Positions 1 through 8,507 of a stretch of DNA of 64,000 nucleotides are shown here, one piece after another. The stretch's first letter is position 1, and every line of letters starts with the position of its first letter. Where the stretch lies: NCBI GenBank assembly GCA_017651465.1, contig JAGCCX010000081.1, positions 24,547-88,546 of the forward strand, in the 5' to 3' direction. Source of the DNA: Bacteroidales bacterium. Lineage in GTDB: Bacteria; Bacteroidota; Bacteroidia; Bacteroidales; UBA932. The notes beneath the pieces were generated by a model. It made no database searches, was not told the origin of the DNA, and saw nothing but the letters and a program-made list of their open reading frames with translations. A program made the translations under genes and the position numbers.

Positions 1-2349
1 CTGCGCGACGTGGCCACCATACGCGACGGCGGCGAGGAGCGTGAGCAGGAGTCTTACACCAACGGCGAACGTTCGGCCAGAATCATTATCCAGAAGCAGT
101 CCGGCGCCAACACCGTCAACGTAATCAAGGGTATCAAGAAGCAGCTCGCCAAGATCGAGCCCACCCTTCCCGCCGATATCGACGTGAGCATTCTGGTCGA
201 CGGATCGACGGAGATTATCAATACCATCAAGACGCTCCGCGATACCATCATCATCACCTTCCTGGTGGTTATGCTGGTGGTGTTCCTGTTCCTCGGAAAT
301 GTCAGGTCCACCTTTATCATCGTGCTGTCTATCCCTATGGCCCTCCTGGCCTCGCTGGTATATCTGTTCGCCACAGGCAATACGCTGAATATCATATCGA
401 TGTCGGCTCTTGCCATAGCCATAGGAATGGTGGTGGACGACGCCATAGTGGTGCTGGAGAACGTGTCGACCCACCTTGCCAGGGGCGAACGGCCCAAGGA
501 GGCGGCGGTGCACGGCACGTCGGAAGTGGGTATTTCGGTTATCGCATCCACCCTTACAATGCTGTGCGTGTTCCTGCCGCTTACGATGATCAAAGGTATG
601 GCGGGAATGATGTTCCGGCAGCTCGGATGGATAGTGAGCATCATAATGATAGTGTCCACCACGGCGGCTCTTACCCTTGTGCCTATGCTTTGCTCCCGCT
701 GGCTCAAACCCAACGAGAAGCACGGCCGCGTGTACAATGCCATCTTCGGTCCTGTCAACCGCTTTATCAACTGGATTTCAAGAGGATACGGGCACGTCAT
801 ACATTGGGCTACAGGGCGCAGGGCCTTGGTGATTTCGGCTTTTGCCGTGATATTTGTGGCTACCGTGCTGCTGCTTGCCCCGGGCGTCAAGACCGAATTC
901 TTCCCCCGCGGCGACTCCGACCGTATCACCTGCAACATCGAGTTGCCTATGGGTACGGCGCAGGACGTAACCCGGGAGTTCGCTTTCGAGGTGTACGACG
1001 AGATTTGCGCCGAGGTGCCCGAAGCCCAGCGTATCAATGTCACCTTCGGCCAGGCCGACACCGACAACACATTCGCCAATATGCAGAACAACGGTACGCA
1101 CGTGATTTCGATGAACGTGCGCATCGGAACCAGCAGCACCCGCAAGCGCACCAGCGCCGAGATTGCCGATGTAATACGCGGCATCCTCAAGCGCCACCCC
1201 GACATCCACCGTGCTATGGTAACTGAGGGCGGCGGCGGAATGGGCGGCGCATCTTCCATCAAGGTCGAAGTGTACGGATACAGTTTCGAAACCACCGACC
1301 GCATTGCCAAAGAGCTGCAGGCCAAGATGCTGCAGGATCCAACTTTTGCCCAGGTGACACTCAGCCGCGACGAGTACACGCCCGAGTTCCAGATGGACTT
1401 CGACCGCACCAAGCTGGCGGTCAACGGGCTTAACTCCACTACTGCTGGCTCGGCGTTCAGCGCCGCAATGAGCGGAACGGTGGCCTCCTACTACCGCGAG
1501 GACGGTGAGGAGTACAGCATCCGCGTGCGCTACGCTCCTGAGTTCCGCACCAGCATAGAGGATATGGAGAACATTACGGTCACGGGCGCCCAGGGCAATA
1601 CCGTACGTATGAAGGAACTGGGCACCATAGTAGAAACGCTCGTCCCGCCTACCATCGAACGCAAAGACCGCGAGAGACTCATTACCATAACCGGAATCGT
1701 AGGACGCGGAAAAGCCCTTTCCGAGGCCGTCGAATCGGCGCAGAAGGCCATCGATTCTACCGATATCCCTTCGGAACTCAATATCCAGATTGCGGGCGAT
1801 TACGAGGACCAGCAAGATATGTTTGCCGACCTGTTCCTCCTTATCGTGCTCATTATCATTCTGGTATATATGGTTATGGCCTCGCAGTTCGAGTCGTTCA
1901 TGAGTCCGTTCGTGATTATGTTCAGCGTGCCGTTCGCAGTGGTTGGCGTGCTCATCGGCTTTGCCATATCGGGAGTCAACCTCGGTATGATGTCGCTGGT
2001 GGGTATCATCATCCTGCTGGGCATCGTGGTCAAGAACGGTATCGTGCTGATCGACTATACGATACTGCTCCGTGAGCGCGGTATGAACGTGCGCGATGCG
2101 TCCACCACTGCCGCGCGCAGCCGTCTGAGGCCTATCCTTATGACCACCCTCACCACCGTGCTGGGTATGCTCCCTATGGCAATCGGCACCGGCGAGGGCT
2201 CTGAGCTGTGGCGTTCGCTGGGTGTTACGGTGTGCTGGGGATTGTCTATCTCCACCCTGGTGACCCTGGTGCTTATACCCACGCTCTATTGCTCCATATG
2301 TGTGGGACAGGATAAACGTAAGAAGAAAAAACTCGCAAAGCAGCAATGA
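1..2349 (+). CDS. RND-family efflux transporter permease, C-terminal part
   Basis: The reading frame is open from the first base, so the N-terminus lies outside the window. This is the inner-membrane permease of a tripartite RND (AcrB/HAE1) pump, which exports drugs or other hydrophobic compounds using the proton gradient. Visible: the TM4 motif VVDDAIVVLENV with the paired Asp of the proton relay, the TM10 segment GIVVKNGIVLIDY with the relay Lys, two blocks of transmembrane helices, and between them a periplasmic porter domain with a Gly-rich stretch (GGGGMGG). The tail is Lys-rich and cytoplasmic. The stop overlaps the start of the next gene (ATGA), so the two are co-translated. The family assignment is sure; the substrate is not determinable. 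Confidence 0.95.
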   Translation: MRDVATIRDGGEEREQESYTNGERSARIIIQKQSGANTVNVIKGIKKQLAKIEPTLPADIDVSILVDGSTEIINTIKTLRDTIIITFLVVMLVVFLFLGNVRSTFIIVLSIPMALLASLVYLFATGNTLNIISMSALAIAIGMVVDDAIVVLENVSTHLARGERPKEAAVHGTSEVGISVIASTLTMLCVFLPLTMIKGMAGMMFRQLGWIVSIIMIVSTTAALTLVPMLCSRWLKPNEKHGRVYNAIFGPVNRFINWISRGYGHVIHWATGRRALVISAFAVIFVATVLLLAPGVKTEFFPRGDSDRITCNIELPMGTAQDVTREFAFEVYDEICAEVPEAQRINVTFGQADTDNTFANMQNNGTHVISMNVRIGTSSTRKRTSAEIADVIRGILKRHPDIHRAMVTEGGGGMGGASSIKVEVYGYSFETTDRIAKELQAKMLQDPTFAQVTLSRDEYTPEFQMDFDRTKLAVNGLNSTTAGSAFSAAMSGTVASYYREDGEEYSIRVRYAPEFRTSIEDMENITVTGAQGNTVRMKELGTIVETLVPPTIERKDRERLITITGIVGRGKALSEAVESAQKAIDSTDIPSELNIQIAGDYEDQQDMFADLFLLIVLIIILVYMVMASQFESFMSPFVIMFSVPFAVVGVLIGFAISGVNLGMMSLVGIIILLGIVVKNGIVLIDYTILLRERGMNVRDASTTAARSRLRPILMTTLTTVLGMLPMAIGTGEGSELWRSLGVTVCWGLSISTLVTLVLIPTLYCSICVGQDKRKKKKLAKQQ

Positions 2350-2639
2350 AAGCCATATTCATAAGTTACAACCAGGCCTATAGCGACGAGATTGTGGCCG
2401 TACTTGAGAATCACCGCCAGCGGGGATACACCCGCTGGACCGATGTTCAGGGCAAAGGCGGCTTCAACGGCATCCCCCATATGGGGAGCCACGCGTGGCC
2501 CGAGCAAAACCACGCCATCCTGACCTTCGTCAAAGACGAGAAGGTCCAGCCTATCCTCGGCTCCCTTAAAGCCAAAGACGAGGCTACCCCCGACCTCGGC
2601 CTCCGTGCCTTCGTTTGGAACGTGGAGGAGAGTTATTAG
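2346..2639 (+). CDS. PG0541-family transporter-associated small protein
   Basis: A 97-residue soluble protein whose start overlaps the stop of the RND permease by four bases. Its size, the opening MKAIFISYNQAYSDEI and its place directly behind an RND pump match the PG0541 family of Bacteroidetes, a PII/ferredoxin-like-fold family of unknown function found with efflux pumps. There is no signal peptide or membrane segment, so it is probably cytoplasmic. A regulatory role on the pump is inference from synteny only. Confidence 0.7.
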   Translation: MKAIFISYNQAYSDEIVAVLENHRQRGYTRWTDVQGKGGFNGIPHMGSHAWPEQNHAILTFVKDEKVQPILGSLKAKDEATPDLGLRAFVWNVEESY

Positions 2640-2687
2640 ACACTGGGAGCCTCCGGCAGCCCCTCAGGGAGCCAGACCTACACCTTC

Positions 2688-2903
2688 GGCCGCAAAGCGC
2701 ACAAAAACAAGGAGATTGTGTCAAAAGCAGCTCCGAACGGCCGCAAAGCGCACAAAAACCGGGGGATTGTGTCAAAAGCAGCTCCGAACGGCCGCAAAGC
2801 GCACAAATACCGGCGATTTGTGTCAAAAGCAGCTCCGAACGGCCGCAAAGCGCACAAATATCGGCGATCTGTGTCAAAAGCAGCTCCGAACGGGCGAAAA
2901 GCG
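2688..2903 (+). repeat. 51-bp minisatellite, four full units plus a partial
   Basis: Units start at 2688, 2739, 2790 and 2841, and a degenerate fifth begins at 2892. The unit starts GGCCGCAAAGCGCACAAA and ends CAGCTCCGAAC; divergence is concentrated in the middle. Because 51 is a multiple of three, several frames stay open on both strands, giving repetitive ORFs of 66-100 codons. No signal makes any of them a convincing gene. The stretch 2640-3147 otherwise has no gene. Confidence 0.93.
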
Positions 2904-2940
2904 TTGAACAATAAGTAGACAGGCCGTAAAATGTAACGTG

Positions 2941-3014
2941 TTGATAATCAACTGAAACTGATTTCGCTATAGTCGTCAGAAACTATAGCGATTTCTGTTC
3001 TTGCTGATTATCAA
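2941..3014. repeat. Nested inverted repeat (large hairpin)
   Basis: The outer arms TTGATAATCA (2941-2950) and TGATTATCAA (3005-3014) are exact reverse complements. The inner arms CGCTATAGT (2965-2973) and ACTATAGCG (2982-2990) are also exact, with an 8-base loop. The whole could fold into a two-part cruciform or RNA hairpin. It lacks a T-run, so it is not a classical terminator. It could be a palindromic mobile remnant or a protein-binding site. Confidence 0.75.
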
Positions 3015-3133
3015 GCAGATGTCGTTTACGCCCTCCCTACGCGCCACTGCGTCCAGGGTTGCGGCAGAACTCGTTGATAACAGCGGGAATGTGTACAAGG
3101 TACAAATAATGCTCTATTATCCAAATAATTGTC

Positions 3134-3141
3134 TATATTTG
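3134..3141 (+). promoter_or_regulatory. Bacteroidetes -7 promoter box of the trxA operon
   Basis: TATATTTG fits TAnnTTTG. Only six bases separate it from the trxA ATG, so the transcript probably begins at or next to the start codon (leaderless). No clear -33 TTTG was found. Confidence 0.65.
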
Positions 3142-3147
3142 TAGAAT

Positions 3148-3462
3148 ATGGATAAAGTAATTACATCAACCAATTTTCAGGAGTACCTGGAGGTTCCGGG
3201 ACTGCTGGTGATAGATTTCTGGGCCACTTGGTGCGGCCCTTGCCGTATGCTCAGCCCTATAGTTGACGACCTCGCCGCGGAGTTTGAAGGCCGCGCCACC
3301 ATTGCCAAGTGCAATGTGGACGATTGCGAGGACATTGCCGCCCAGTTCGGCGTCCGCAACATCCCCACCCTTGTGTTTGTCAAGAACGGGGCGGTGGTTG
3401 ACCGTACCGTGGGAGTGATGCCCAAGCAGGAACTCGAGGCCAAGATCAACCTCTATCTGTAA
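3148..3462 (+). CDS. trxA: Thioredoxin
   Basis: A 104-residue single-domain thioredoxin, the standard length. The redox motif WCGPC has its cysteines at residues 29 and 32. The cis-proline segment NIPTLVFVKNG and the preceding DFWATW strand are intact. There is no signal peptide, so it acts in the cytoplasm as a disulfide reductant for enzymes such as ribonucleotide reductase. It is the first gene of a compact run that continues through gldH: its TAA overlaps the ATG of the next gene. The start is set by a close upstream promoter box. Confidence 0.95.
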   Translation: MDKVITSTNFQEYLEVPGLLVIDFWATWCGPCRMLSPIVDDLAAEFEGRATIAKCNVDDCEDIAAQFGVRNIPTLVFVKNGAVVDRTVGVMPKQELEAKINLYL

Positions 3463-3983
3463 TGCGGGTCCTGTTCTTCTGCTCTGCAGTAAAGGACATA
3501 GCCCCCGAATACAATTCTGCCGCCCGCAGCCTGGTCAAGGCCGCGTGCGATAGGGGTTATGAGATAGTGTCGGGCGGCACTGTCAAGGGTACTATGGCCG
3601 TTGTTTGTGAGACGGCCGCAGAATGTGGAGCCCGCGTGCGGGGAGTCCTGCCTGCTTTTATGCGCGGCCTCGAGCATCCCGCCCTTACCGACCTGGAGTG
3701 GACGGAAACTATGGCCGAACGCAAAGAAAAGATGCGCGAGGGCGTGGACATTGTAATTGCCCTTCCCGGCGGAATAGGCACGATGGACGAGCTCTTCGAG
3801 ACTTTTACCCTGGCCAAGCTCGGACGATTCCCCGGCAAACTTGCGGTGCTTAACATCGGCGGTTTCTACGACCCGCTTGCTGCACTTCTGGACCATTTTG
3901 TGGCGGCAAATATGCTGACCCCGGAAGACCGTGGGCTTCTTCACATCTGTTCTACCATTCAAGAAATCGAAGATCTGCTGTGA
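3462..3983 (+). CDS. LOG family (TIGR00730-type) Rossmann-fold protein
   Basis: 173 residues. Carries the LOG-family nucleotide-binding motif PGGIGTMDE and an upstream SGGTVKGTMA loop in a Rossmann fold. Well-studied members release cytokinin bases from nucleoside monophosphates (phosphoribohydrolases); in gut bacteria the physiological substrate is usually unknown, so generic nucleotide 5'-monophosphate hydrolysis is the safest reading. The first ATG overlaps the trxA stop by one base, and its own TGA overlaps the next GTG start, indicating translational coupling. Confidence 0.85.
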   Translation: MRVLFFCSAVKDIAPEYNSAARSLVKAACDRGYEIVSGGTVKGTMAVVCETAAECGARVRGVLPAFMRGLEHPALTDLEWTETMAERKEKMREGVDIVIALPGGIGTMDELFETFTLAKLGRFPGKLAVLNIGGFYDPLAALLDHFVAANMLTPEDRGLLHICSTIQEIEDLL

Positions 3984-4948
3984 ATAGGGAAGATGTCATA
4001 AGCCTGCTGGGGCCTAGCTGGAACGAGTTCGGACGGCTCGTCAGTGATTCCCTGCGCTCCGACATCGCCCTTCTGGACCAGGTCAACGCCTCGCTGATGG
4101 AGAATGCCGGCAAGCAGCTCCGTCCGATGCTGCTGCTGCTTGTGGCCGGCGCATCGGGAGAGATAAGCAGCGACAGCGTCCATTATGCCGCCGCGGTGGA
4201 GATGCTCCATAATGCAACCCTGCTGCACGACGATGTTGCCGACCGTAGTTCGACCCGTCGCGGACAACCTACTCTCTGCGCTTTGATGGGGCCTTCCGCC
4301 GCCGTGCTGGTTGGCGATTTCTGGCTCTCGAAAGCTATGGACCACGTGGTGAACACCAAGCACAAAGACGGGGCCATCAAACTGTTTTCCAACACCTTGA
4401 GCCTGCTGGCAGAAGGGGAGATGCTGCAGCTCCAGAAGGCAGAGCGCGCAGATACCACAGAGGAGGACTATCTGCGGATAATTTACTGCAAGACGGCCTC
4501 TCTCTTCGAGACCGCCTGCCGCGTGGCTGCAATCTCGGTCGATGCCGAGCCGCGGCTCTGCGAGGCGGCAGGGCGCTATGGAAGGGCCCTGGGAATGGCT
4601 TTCCAGATCAGGGACGATATATTCGACTACACCGAGGGCTCCGAAATAGGCAAGCCGGTGGGCCTCGACCTTAAGGAACACAAGATTACCCTTCCCTTGC
4701 TGGGAACGCTGCGCAGCTGTCCTGACCCCGATGCCATACGCGGAATGGTACGGGACATTACGAACCATCCGGAATACTGCGATCAGTTGAGAGATTACGT
4801 ATTGGGCAACGGGGGCATAGAGTATGCTTCCTCAAGGCTGGGAGACTTTATTTCCGAAGCCCTCCAAGCCCTTGAGGCCTTCTCTCCCTCCGCCCACAGG
4901 GATATGCTCCGCACTATTGCCAACTATAACGCCATACGCACCAAATGA
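3980..4948 (+). CDS. Polyprenyl synthetase (trans-isoprenyl diphosphate synthase)
   Basis: 322 residues with both Asp-rich motifs of the family: first motif DDVAD at 84-88 within LLHDDVADRSSTRR, and second motif DDIFD at 212-216 followed by the GKPVGLDLKEHKITLPLL segment. It condenses isopentenyl diphosphate onto allylic diphosphates through Mg2+ held by these Asp clusters. Length and motif type suggest a longer-chain enzyme (octaprenyl type, for menaquinone side chains), but the product length is not certain. It starts with GTG overlapping the previous stop; its own stop overlaps holB by four bases. Confidence 0.9.
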   Translation: MNREDVISLLGPSWNEFGRLVSDSLRSDIALLDQVNASLMENAGKQLRPMLLLLVAGASGEISSDSVHYAAAVEMLHNATLLHDDVADRSSTRRGQPTLCALMGPSAAVLVGDFWLSKAMDHVVNTKHKDGAIKLFSNTLSLLAEGEMLQLQKAERADTTEEDYLRIIYCKTASLFETACRVAAISVDAEPRLCEAAGRYGRALGMAFQIRDDIFDYTEGSEIGKPVGLDLKEHKITLPLLGTLRSCPDPDAIRGMVRDITNHPEYCDQLRDYVLGNGGIEYASSRLGDFISEALQALEAFSPSAHRDMLRTIANYNAIRTK

Positions 4949-5859
4949 ACATCGAGGAAATACTTAAGGGAATGGTCGACTCGGGGCGCGTGCCCCACGC
5001 CATAATGTTTTCCGAACCGGACGGGGGACCAGCATTCGGCCTTGCCCTGGGCTTCCTTCAGTACCTGTATGGAGAAGCAGGCGGAAGGGTGGCCAAACTC
5101 ATACACCCCGATGTGCATTTTATCTTTCCTACCACTTCTCCCCAGACTTCAAGTTCTCTCGCTCCCCAGTTCAGGGAGCTTGCCCTTGCCAATCCTGCGT
5201 TCACCGAGGCCGAGCTGAACTCTGCCCTGGGCATAGAGGGCAAGAGTTCGATCATTGCCGTGGCCGAGGCCAAGGAAGTGCTCTCCAGCCTCTCGCTAAG
5301 CGCCCTGGAAGGCGGATGGCGGAGCGTGGTAATGTACTTGCCCGAAAAGATGAATCAGGAGACTGCCAACCGTCTCCTCAAATCGATAGAGGAACCCAGC
5401 GAGAAAACCCTTTTCATCCTTATCACCCACGCTCCGGAGAAGGTGCTCCGCACCATCTGGTCGCGCTGCCAGCATTTCCAGCTTGGCGATGCCCTGAGGG
5501 CGCCCGACTTTGACTCTCCCGAACTGCTTGATACTCTGATGGATGCTTTGAGCGCACGGGACCTTTTCGCCGCCCTTGAGGCGGGCGAAAAGATTTCCGC
5601 CCTTCCCTCGAGGGAAAATGCAAAAGCTTTTTGTAAATTTGCAGCCGACGCGATGCGCAACCTGTTCATTGCCCAGCAAGGACTGGATATTCCGAGCACC
5701 GCTTCAGGCAAGGCTGCCCAGTGGGCTCCGCGCTTTAAAAAGACCTTCCCAAGGGCCGCCGCCTCGTGTTTTGACAGGGCCTGGCGCCTTGTGGACAGGA
5801 ATGTAAATACCAAAATAGTGTTCACCGACTTGGTGAACCGGCTTTCAAGTTTGTGCTGA
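4945..5859 (+). CDS. holB: DNA polymerase III subunit delta' (clamp loader)
   Basis: 304 residues. The order of features fits delta': an N-terminal AAA+-like core without a usable Walker A motif (SEPDGGPAFG replaces the P-loop), the segment NRLLKSIEEPSEKTLFILIT, and the SRC motif in TIWSRCQHF. Delta' completes the clamp loader ring and contributes the arginine finger to a neighbouring subunit. The usual zinc-binding cysteines of the DnaX/HolB lid are absent here, as seen in many divergent delta' proteins. The neighbourhood holB-ricT-gldH is typical of Bacteroidetes and supports the call. Confidence 0.85.
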   Translation: MNIEEILKGMVDSGRVPHAIMFSEPDGGPAFGLALGFLQYLYGEAGGRVAKLIHPDVHFIFPTTSPQTSSSLAPQFRELALANPAFTEAELNSALGIEGKSSIIAVAEAKEVLSSLSLSALEGGWRSVVMYLPEKMNQETANRLLKSIEEPSEKTLFILITHAPEKVLRTIWSRCQHFQLGDALRAPDFDSPELLDTLMDALSARDLFAALEAGEKISALPSRENAKAFCKFAADAMRNLFIAQQGLDIPSTASGKAAQWAPRFKKTFPRAAASCFDRAWRLVDRNVNTKIVFTDLVNRLSSLC

Positions 5860-7013
5860 TGGACAACGAGACCATACAATACGATTGCTTCCGCGGCTGC
5901 ACCGTTACTACCGGTGCGGACGGCGAAGATATATCCTGCGGCTACAGGGCCGGCTGCTGCAAGCTGTCGGACCGCAACTGGCTCAACGGAATGGATGACG
6001 GCACCTGTCCGGACATATTCGAGGTTCGCTTTAAAAACACCCGCAAGGGATTCTACGTCAACGACTCACAGCAGAAGCTCAGCGTGGGCGACCTGGTGAT
6101 CGTAGAGGCTGCCAACGGCCACGACCTTGGTATAGTTACCCTCAGCGGTCCCATCGTGGCCCGCCAGATGGCCTGCAAGGGCGTGAATCCCGAGACTGCC
6201 GAGTTCAAGAAAATCTACCGCAAGGCCAAGCCCCTCGACATCCAGAAATGGCAGGAGGCCATAGCCCGCGAGCACGATACTATGATCAAGGCCCGCAAGA
6301 TTGCGGCCGAGCTTGGGCTGGAGATGAAAATCGGCGACGTGGAGTTCCAGGGCGACGGCACCAAGGCCATATTCTACTACATAGCAGACGGGCGCGTCGA
6401 TTTCCGCCAGCTTATCAAGGTGTTTGCCGAGGAGTTCCGTATCAGAATAGAGATGAAGCAGATAGGCGCCCGCCAGGAAGCCGGCCTCATAGGCGGCCTG
6501 GGCGTGTGCGGAAGGGAACTCTGCTGCGCCAACTACATCACCTCTTTCCAGAGCATCTCTACCTCTGCGGCCCGCTGCCAGGACCTCTCGCTCAATCCCC
6601 AGAAGCTGGCCGGACAGTGCGGCAAGCTCAAGTGCTGCCTCAATTATGAGGTGGCCAACTACCTCGACGCCCAGTCGCGCATTCCCCGTGTCCAGGGCCC
6701 CCTGGAGTTCGAAGACGGCCAGGCGTTCTTGCGAAAGACCGATATCCTCAGGGAGATTATGTACTTCTCATACGACCGTAACTCCGATGCCGACCTCTAT
6801 CCCCTCGATGCCGCCGAAGTGCGCGAGATTCTGGAAATGAACCGCAACGGCGAGCGTCCCGAGTCGCTGCGCACCGAGCCCGAACCGTCTGCCCCTGAGT
6901 TTGTTACGGCAGTCGGGGACGACAGCATTTCCCGTTTCGACGCTCCCAGGCGCAAGCGTTCGCGCTCCCACAAGAAGAGCCGTCACGGCCGCAAGCAGGG
7001 GGACAAACAGTGA
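5859..7013 (+). CDS. ricT: RicT/YaaT-like PSP1-domain iron-sulfur protein
   Basis: About 384 residues. A PSP1 C-terminal-type domain is flanked by cysteine clusters: CGYRAGCC near the N-terminus, then CGRELCC and CGKLKCC in the middle. These cysteines correspond to the Fe-S ligands of RicT in Bacillus, which works with RicA and RicF on RNase Y-dependent RNA maturation; in Bacteroidetes the role is not established. The basic C-terminal tail (RRKRSRSHKKSRHGRK) suggests nucleic-acid contact. The ATG at 5859 overlaps the holB stop (TGATG); an in-frame GTG two codons upstream is possible. Confidence 0.85.
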   Translation: MDNETIQYDCFRGCTVTTGADGEDISCGYRAGCCKLSDRNWLNGMDDGTCPDIFEVRFKNTRKGFYVNDSQQKLSVGDLVIVEAANGHDLGIVTLSGPIVARQMACKGVNPETAEFKKIYRKAKPLDIQKWQEAIAREHDTMIKARKIAAELGLEMKIGDVEFQGDGTKAIFYYIADGRVDFRQLIKVFAEEFRIRIEMKQIGARQEAGLIGGLGVCGRELCCANYITSFQSISTSAARCQDLSLNPQKLAGQCGKLKCCLNYEVANYLDAQSRIPRVQGPLEFEDGQAFLRKTDILREIMYFSYDRNSDADLYPLDAAEVREILEMNRNGERPESLRTEPEPSAPEFVTAVGDDSISRFDAPRRKRSRSHKKSRHGRKQGDKQ

Positions 7014-7420
7014 TGCGCCGCCTTCTCAGCCTGATTGCCTTAGCGGTGCTGCTGTCCTGCTGCGCCCAGCCATCGTCTTACGAGCATTTTATACGCTCCG
7101 ATAAGTCGGGAGAATATAGCTTTACCCTTGATATGTCGGACACTCTTGCTTCTTACGACTTGTCTTTCTTTTCGGTAATCGACCGCCCTCTGCTGCAGCG
7201 TGATACACTGGTTAGTTTTCCGCTGAATGTGGTGTGGCGCTCGCCCTCGGGCAGGTATTTTTCCGAGACGGTTTACTATCCGGCCGATTCGCTGCGCGTA
7301 AGGTACCGCAGCGGAGTCGTCCCCTCGGAAGGAGGGGAGTGGGCCCTTCAGGTAAGCGTAACCCCCGAACCTGCAGGGTTCAGGGGTCTTGGCGTAATCT
7401 GCAGCAAGACGGCGCTTTAA
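7013..7420 (+). CDS. gldH: GldH-family gliding motility lipoprotein
   Basis: About 135 residues. The N-terminus MRRLLSLIALAVLLSCC is a lipoprotein signal with a cysteine at the cleavage site. The body is a small beta-sandwich-type domain with the GldH pattern, including FPLNVVWRSPSG and SETVYYPADSL. GldH is needed for gliding in Flavobacterium but is conserved in many non-gliding Bacteroidetes, where it probably has a general envelope role. It overlaps the ricT stop (TGATG, or an alternative GTG at 7010) and ends the operon just before a strong hairpin. Confidence 0.75.
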   Translation: MRRLLSLIALAVLLSCCAQPSSYEHFIRSDKSGEYSFTLDMSDTLASYDLSFFSVIDRPLLQRDTLVSFPLNVVWRSPSGRYFSETVYYPADSLRVRYRSGVVPSEGGEWALQVSVTPEPAGFRGLGVICSKTAL

Positions 7421-7434
7421 TCAGATACAAAATA

Positions 7435-7467
7435 AAAGCCGGCGGGAACGAGGTTCCTGCCGGCTTT
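7435..7467. terminator. Bidirectional terminator between gldH and tsf
   Basis: Arms AAAGCCGGCGGGAAC and GTTCCTGCCGGCTTT with a three-base loop form a 15-bp stem with one G-T pair. It lies between convergent gldH and tsf, so it can serve both strands. Confidence 0.85.
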
Positions 7468-7483
7468 GGAGTTGAAGTGTTGA

Positions 7484-8479
7484 TTAGTCGTTGAGGGAGA
7501 AGCGCTTGAAGGCGACAACCTTGGCATCTTTGTCCTCGGCTGCGATAGCGGCCTTGACGGAGATCTTGTCGTCGCTCATCTGGTACTCCTGCTCCTCGAG
7601 GGTCTGCTCCTTGAGGAACTTCTGCACGCGGCCGTTTGCGATATTCTCGATCATCGCGGGGTTCAGGCTTGCGGCCTTCTCCTCACCGACGGTCTTGATA
7701 ATCTCGCGGGCCTGGGCAGCCTGCTCGGGAGTGATCCAGCCCTTAGCGGTGTTGGACTCGATATGGTCCTCGCTGTCCACGTGAGCGGGGTTGATGCCCA
7801 CCTTCTTGAGGGCGGCGTCGATGGCCTTCTGGACCATCTCGTCCTTGGTCTTCTGGACAGCAACGGTCTTCTCGTTGTCCAGAACGCTCTGAGGGCAGTC
7901 AGCTATGCCTATGGACACAGGGTTCATAGAAGCGACCTGCATCACCACACCCTTGGCGAGAGCCTCGCTGACGGGCTTGTTGAAGCCTACCAGTGCGCCC
8001 AGCTTGCCATTGATCTTGTGGATGTATTCGGCCACGAAAGGAGCCTCCACGAGGGCGTAGCCCACCAGGACGTGCTTCTCTCCGGTCTTGCCGGTCTGTG
8101 CCTCTACGGCCTCTGCCACGGTATATCCGTCGGGCATCTTGCAGGCCTTGAGGCCTTCAAGGTCGGCAGGGCAGTTTGCGATGGCCACGTCGGCGATGGC
8201 GTCGGCGAGGTTCTGGAAGTCGGAGTTGCGGGACACGAAGTCGGTCTCGCAGCCGAGGCATACCAGAATGCCCTTACCACCTGCGATGCGAGCCTTGACG
8301 GCGCCTTCCGATGTCTCACGGTCGGCCCTCTTGGCTGCAACCATCTTGCCCTTCTCGCGGATGATGCCGATAGCTTTCTCGAAGTTGCCTTCTGCCTCCT
8401 CGAGTGCCTTCTTGCAGTCCATCATACCGGCGGAAGTCATCTTACGTAACTTCATTACGTCTGCTGCTGTAATTGCCAT
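7484..8479 (-). CDS. tsf: Elongation factor Ts
   Basis: 331 residues. N-terminal UBA-like helix region with the signature LRKMTSAGMMDCKKALEEA, followed by the TDFVSRN core motif (CLGCETDFVSRNSDF). EF-Ts is the guanine-nucleotide exchange factor of EF-Tu. The protein is longer than the E. coli form (283 residues) because of extra sequence in the coiled-coil/C-terminal part, common in Bacteroidetes. It lies 28 bp behind rpsB, the near-universal rpsB-tsf pairing. Confidence 0.97.
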   Translation of the reverse strand: MAITAADVMKLRKMTSAGMMDCKKALEEAEGNFEKAIGIIREKGKMVAAKRADRETSEGAVKARIAGGKGILVCLGCETDFVSRNSDFQNLADAIADVAIANCPADLEGLKACKMPDGYTVAEAVEAQTGKTGEKHVLVGYALVEAPFVAEYIHKINGKLGALVGFNKPVSEALAKGVVMQVASMNPVSIGIADCPQSVLDNEKTVAVQKTKDEMVQKAIDAALKKVGINPAHVDSEDHIESNTAKGWITPEQAAQAREIIKTVGEEKAASLNPAMIENIANGRVQKFLKEQTLEEQEYQMSDDKISVKAAIAAEDKDAKVVAFKRFSLND

Positions 8480-8507
8480 AGCTTTATCTCTTTAAGGGTT
8501 AATGGAA

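Noticed and set aside
2688-2903. Possible CRISPR array
   Set aside because: The repeats are directly adjacent with no spacers, and no cas genes are near.
2605-2918. Repetitive ORFs on both strands over the 51-bp repeats
   Set aside because: They arise because the unit length is a multiple of three; there is no promoter, start signal or domain.
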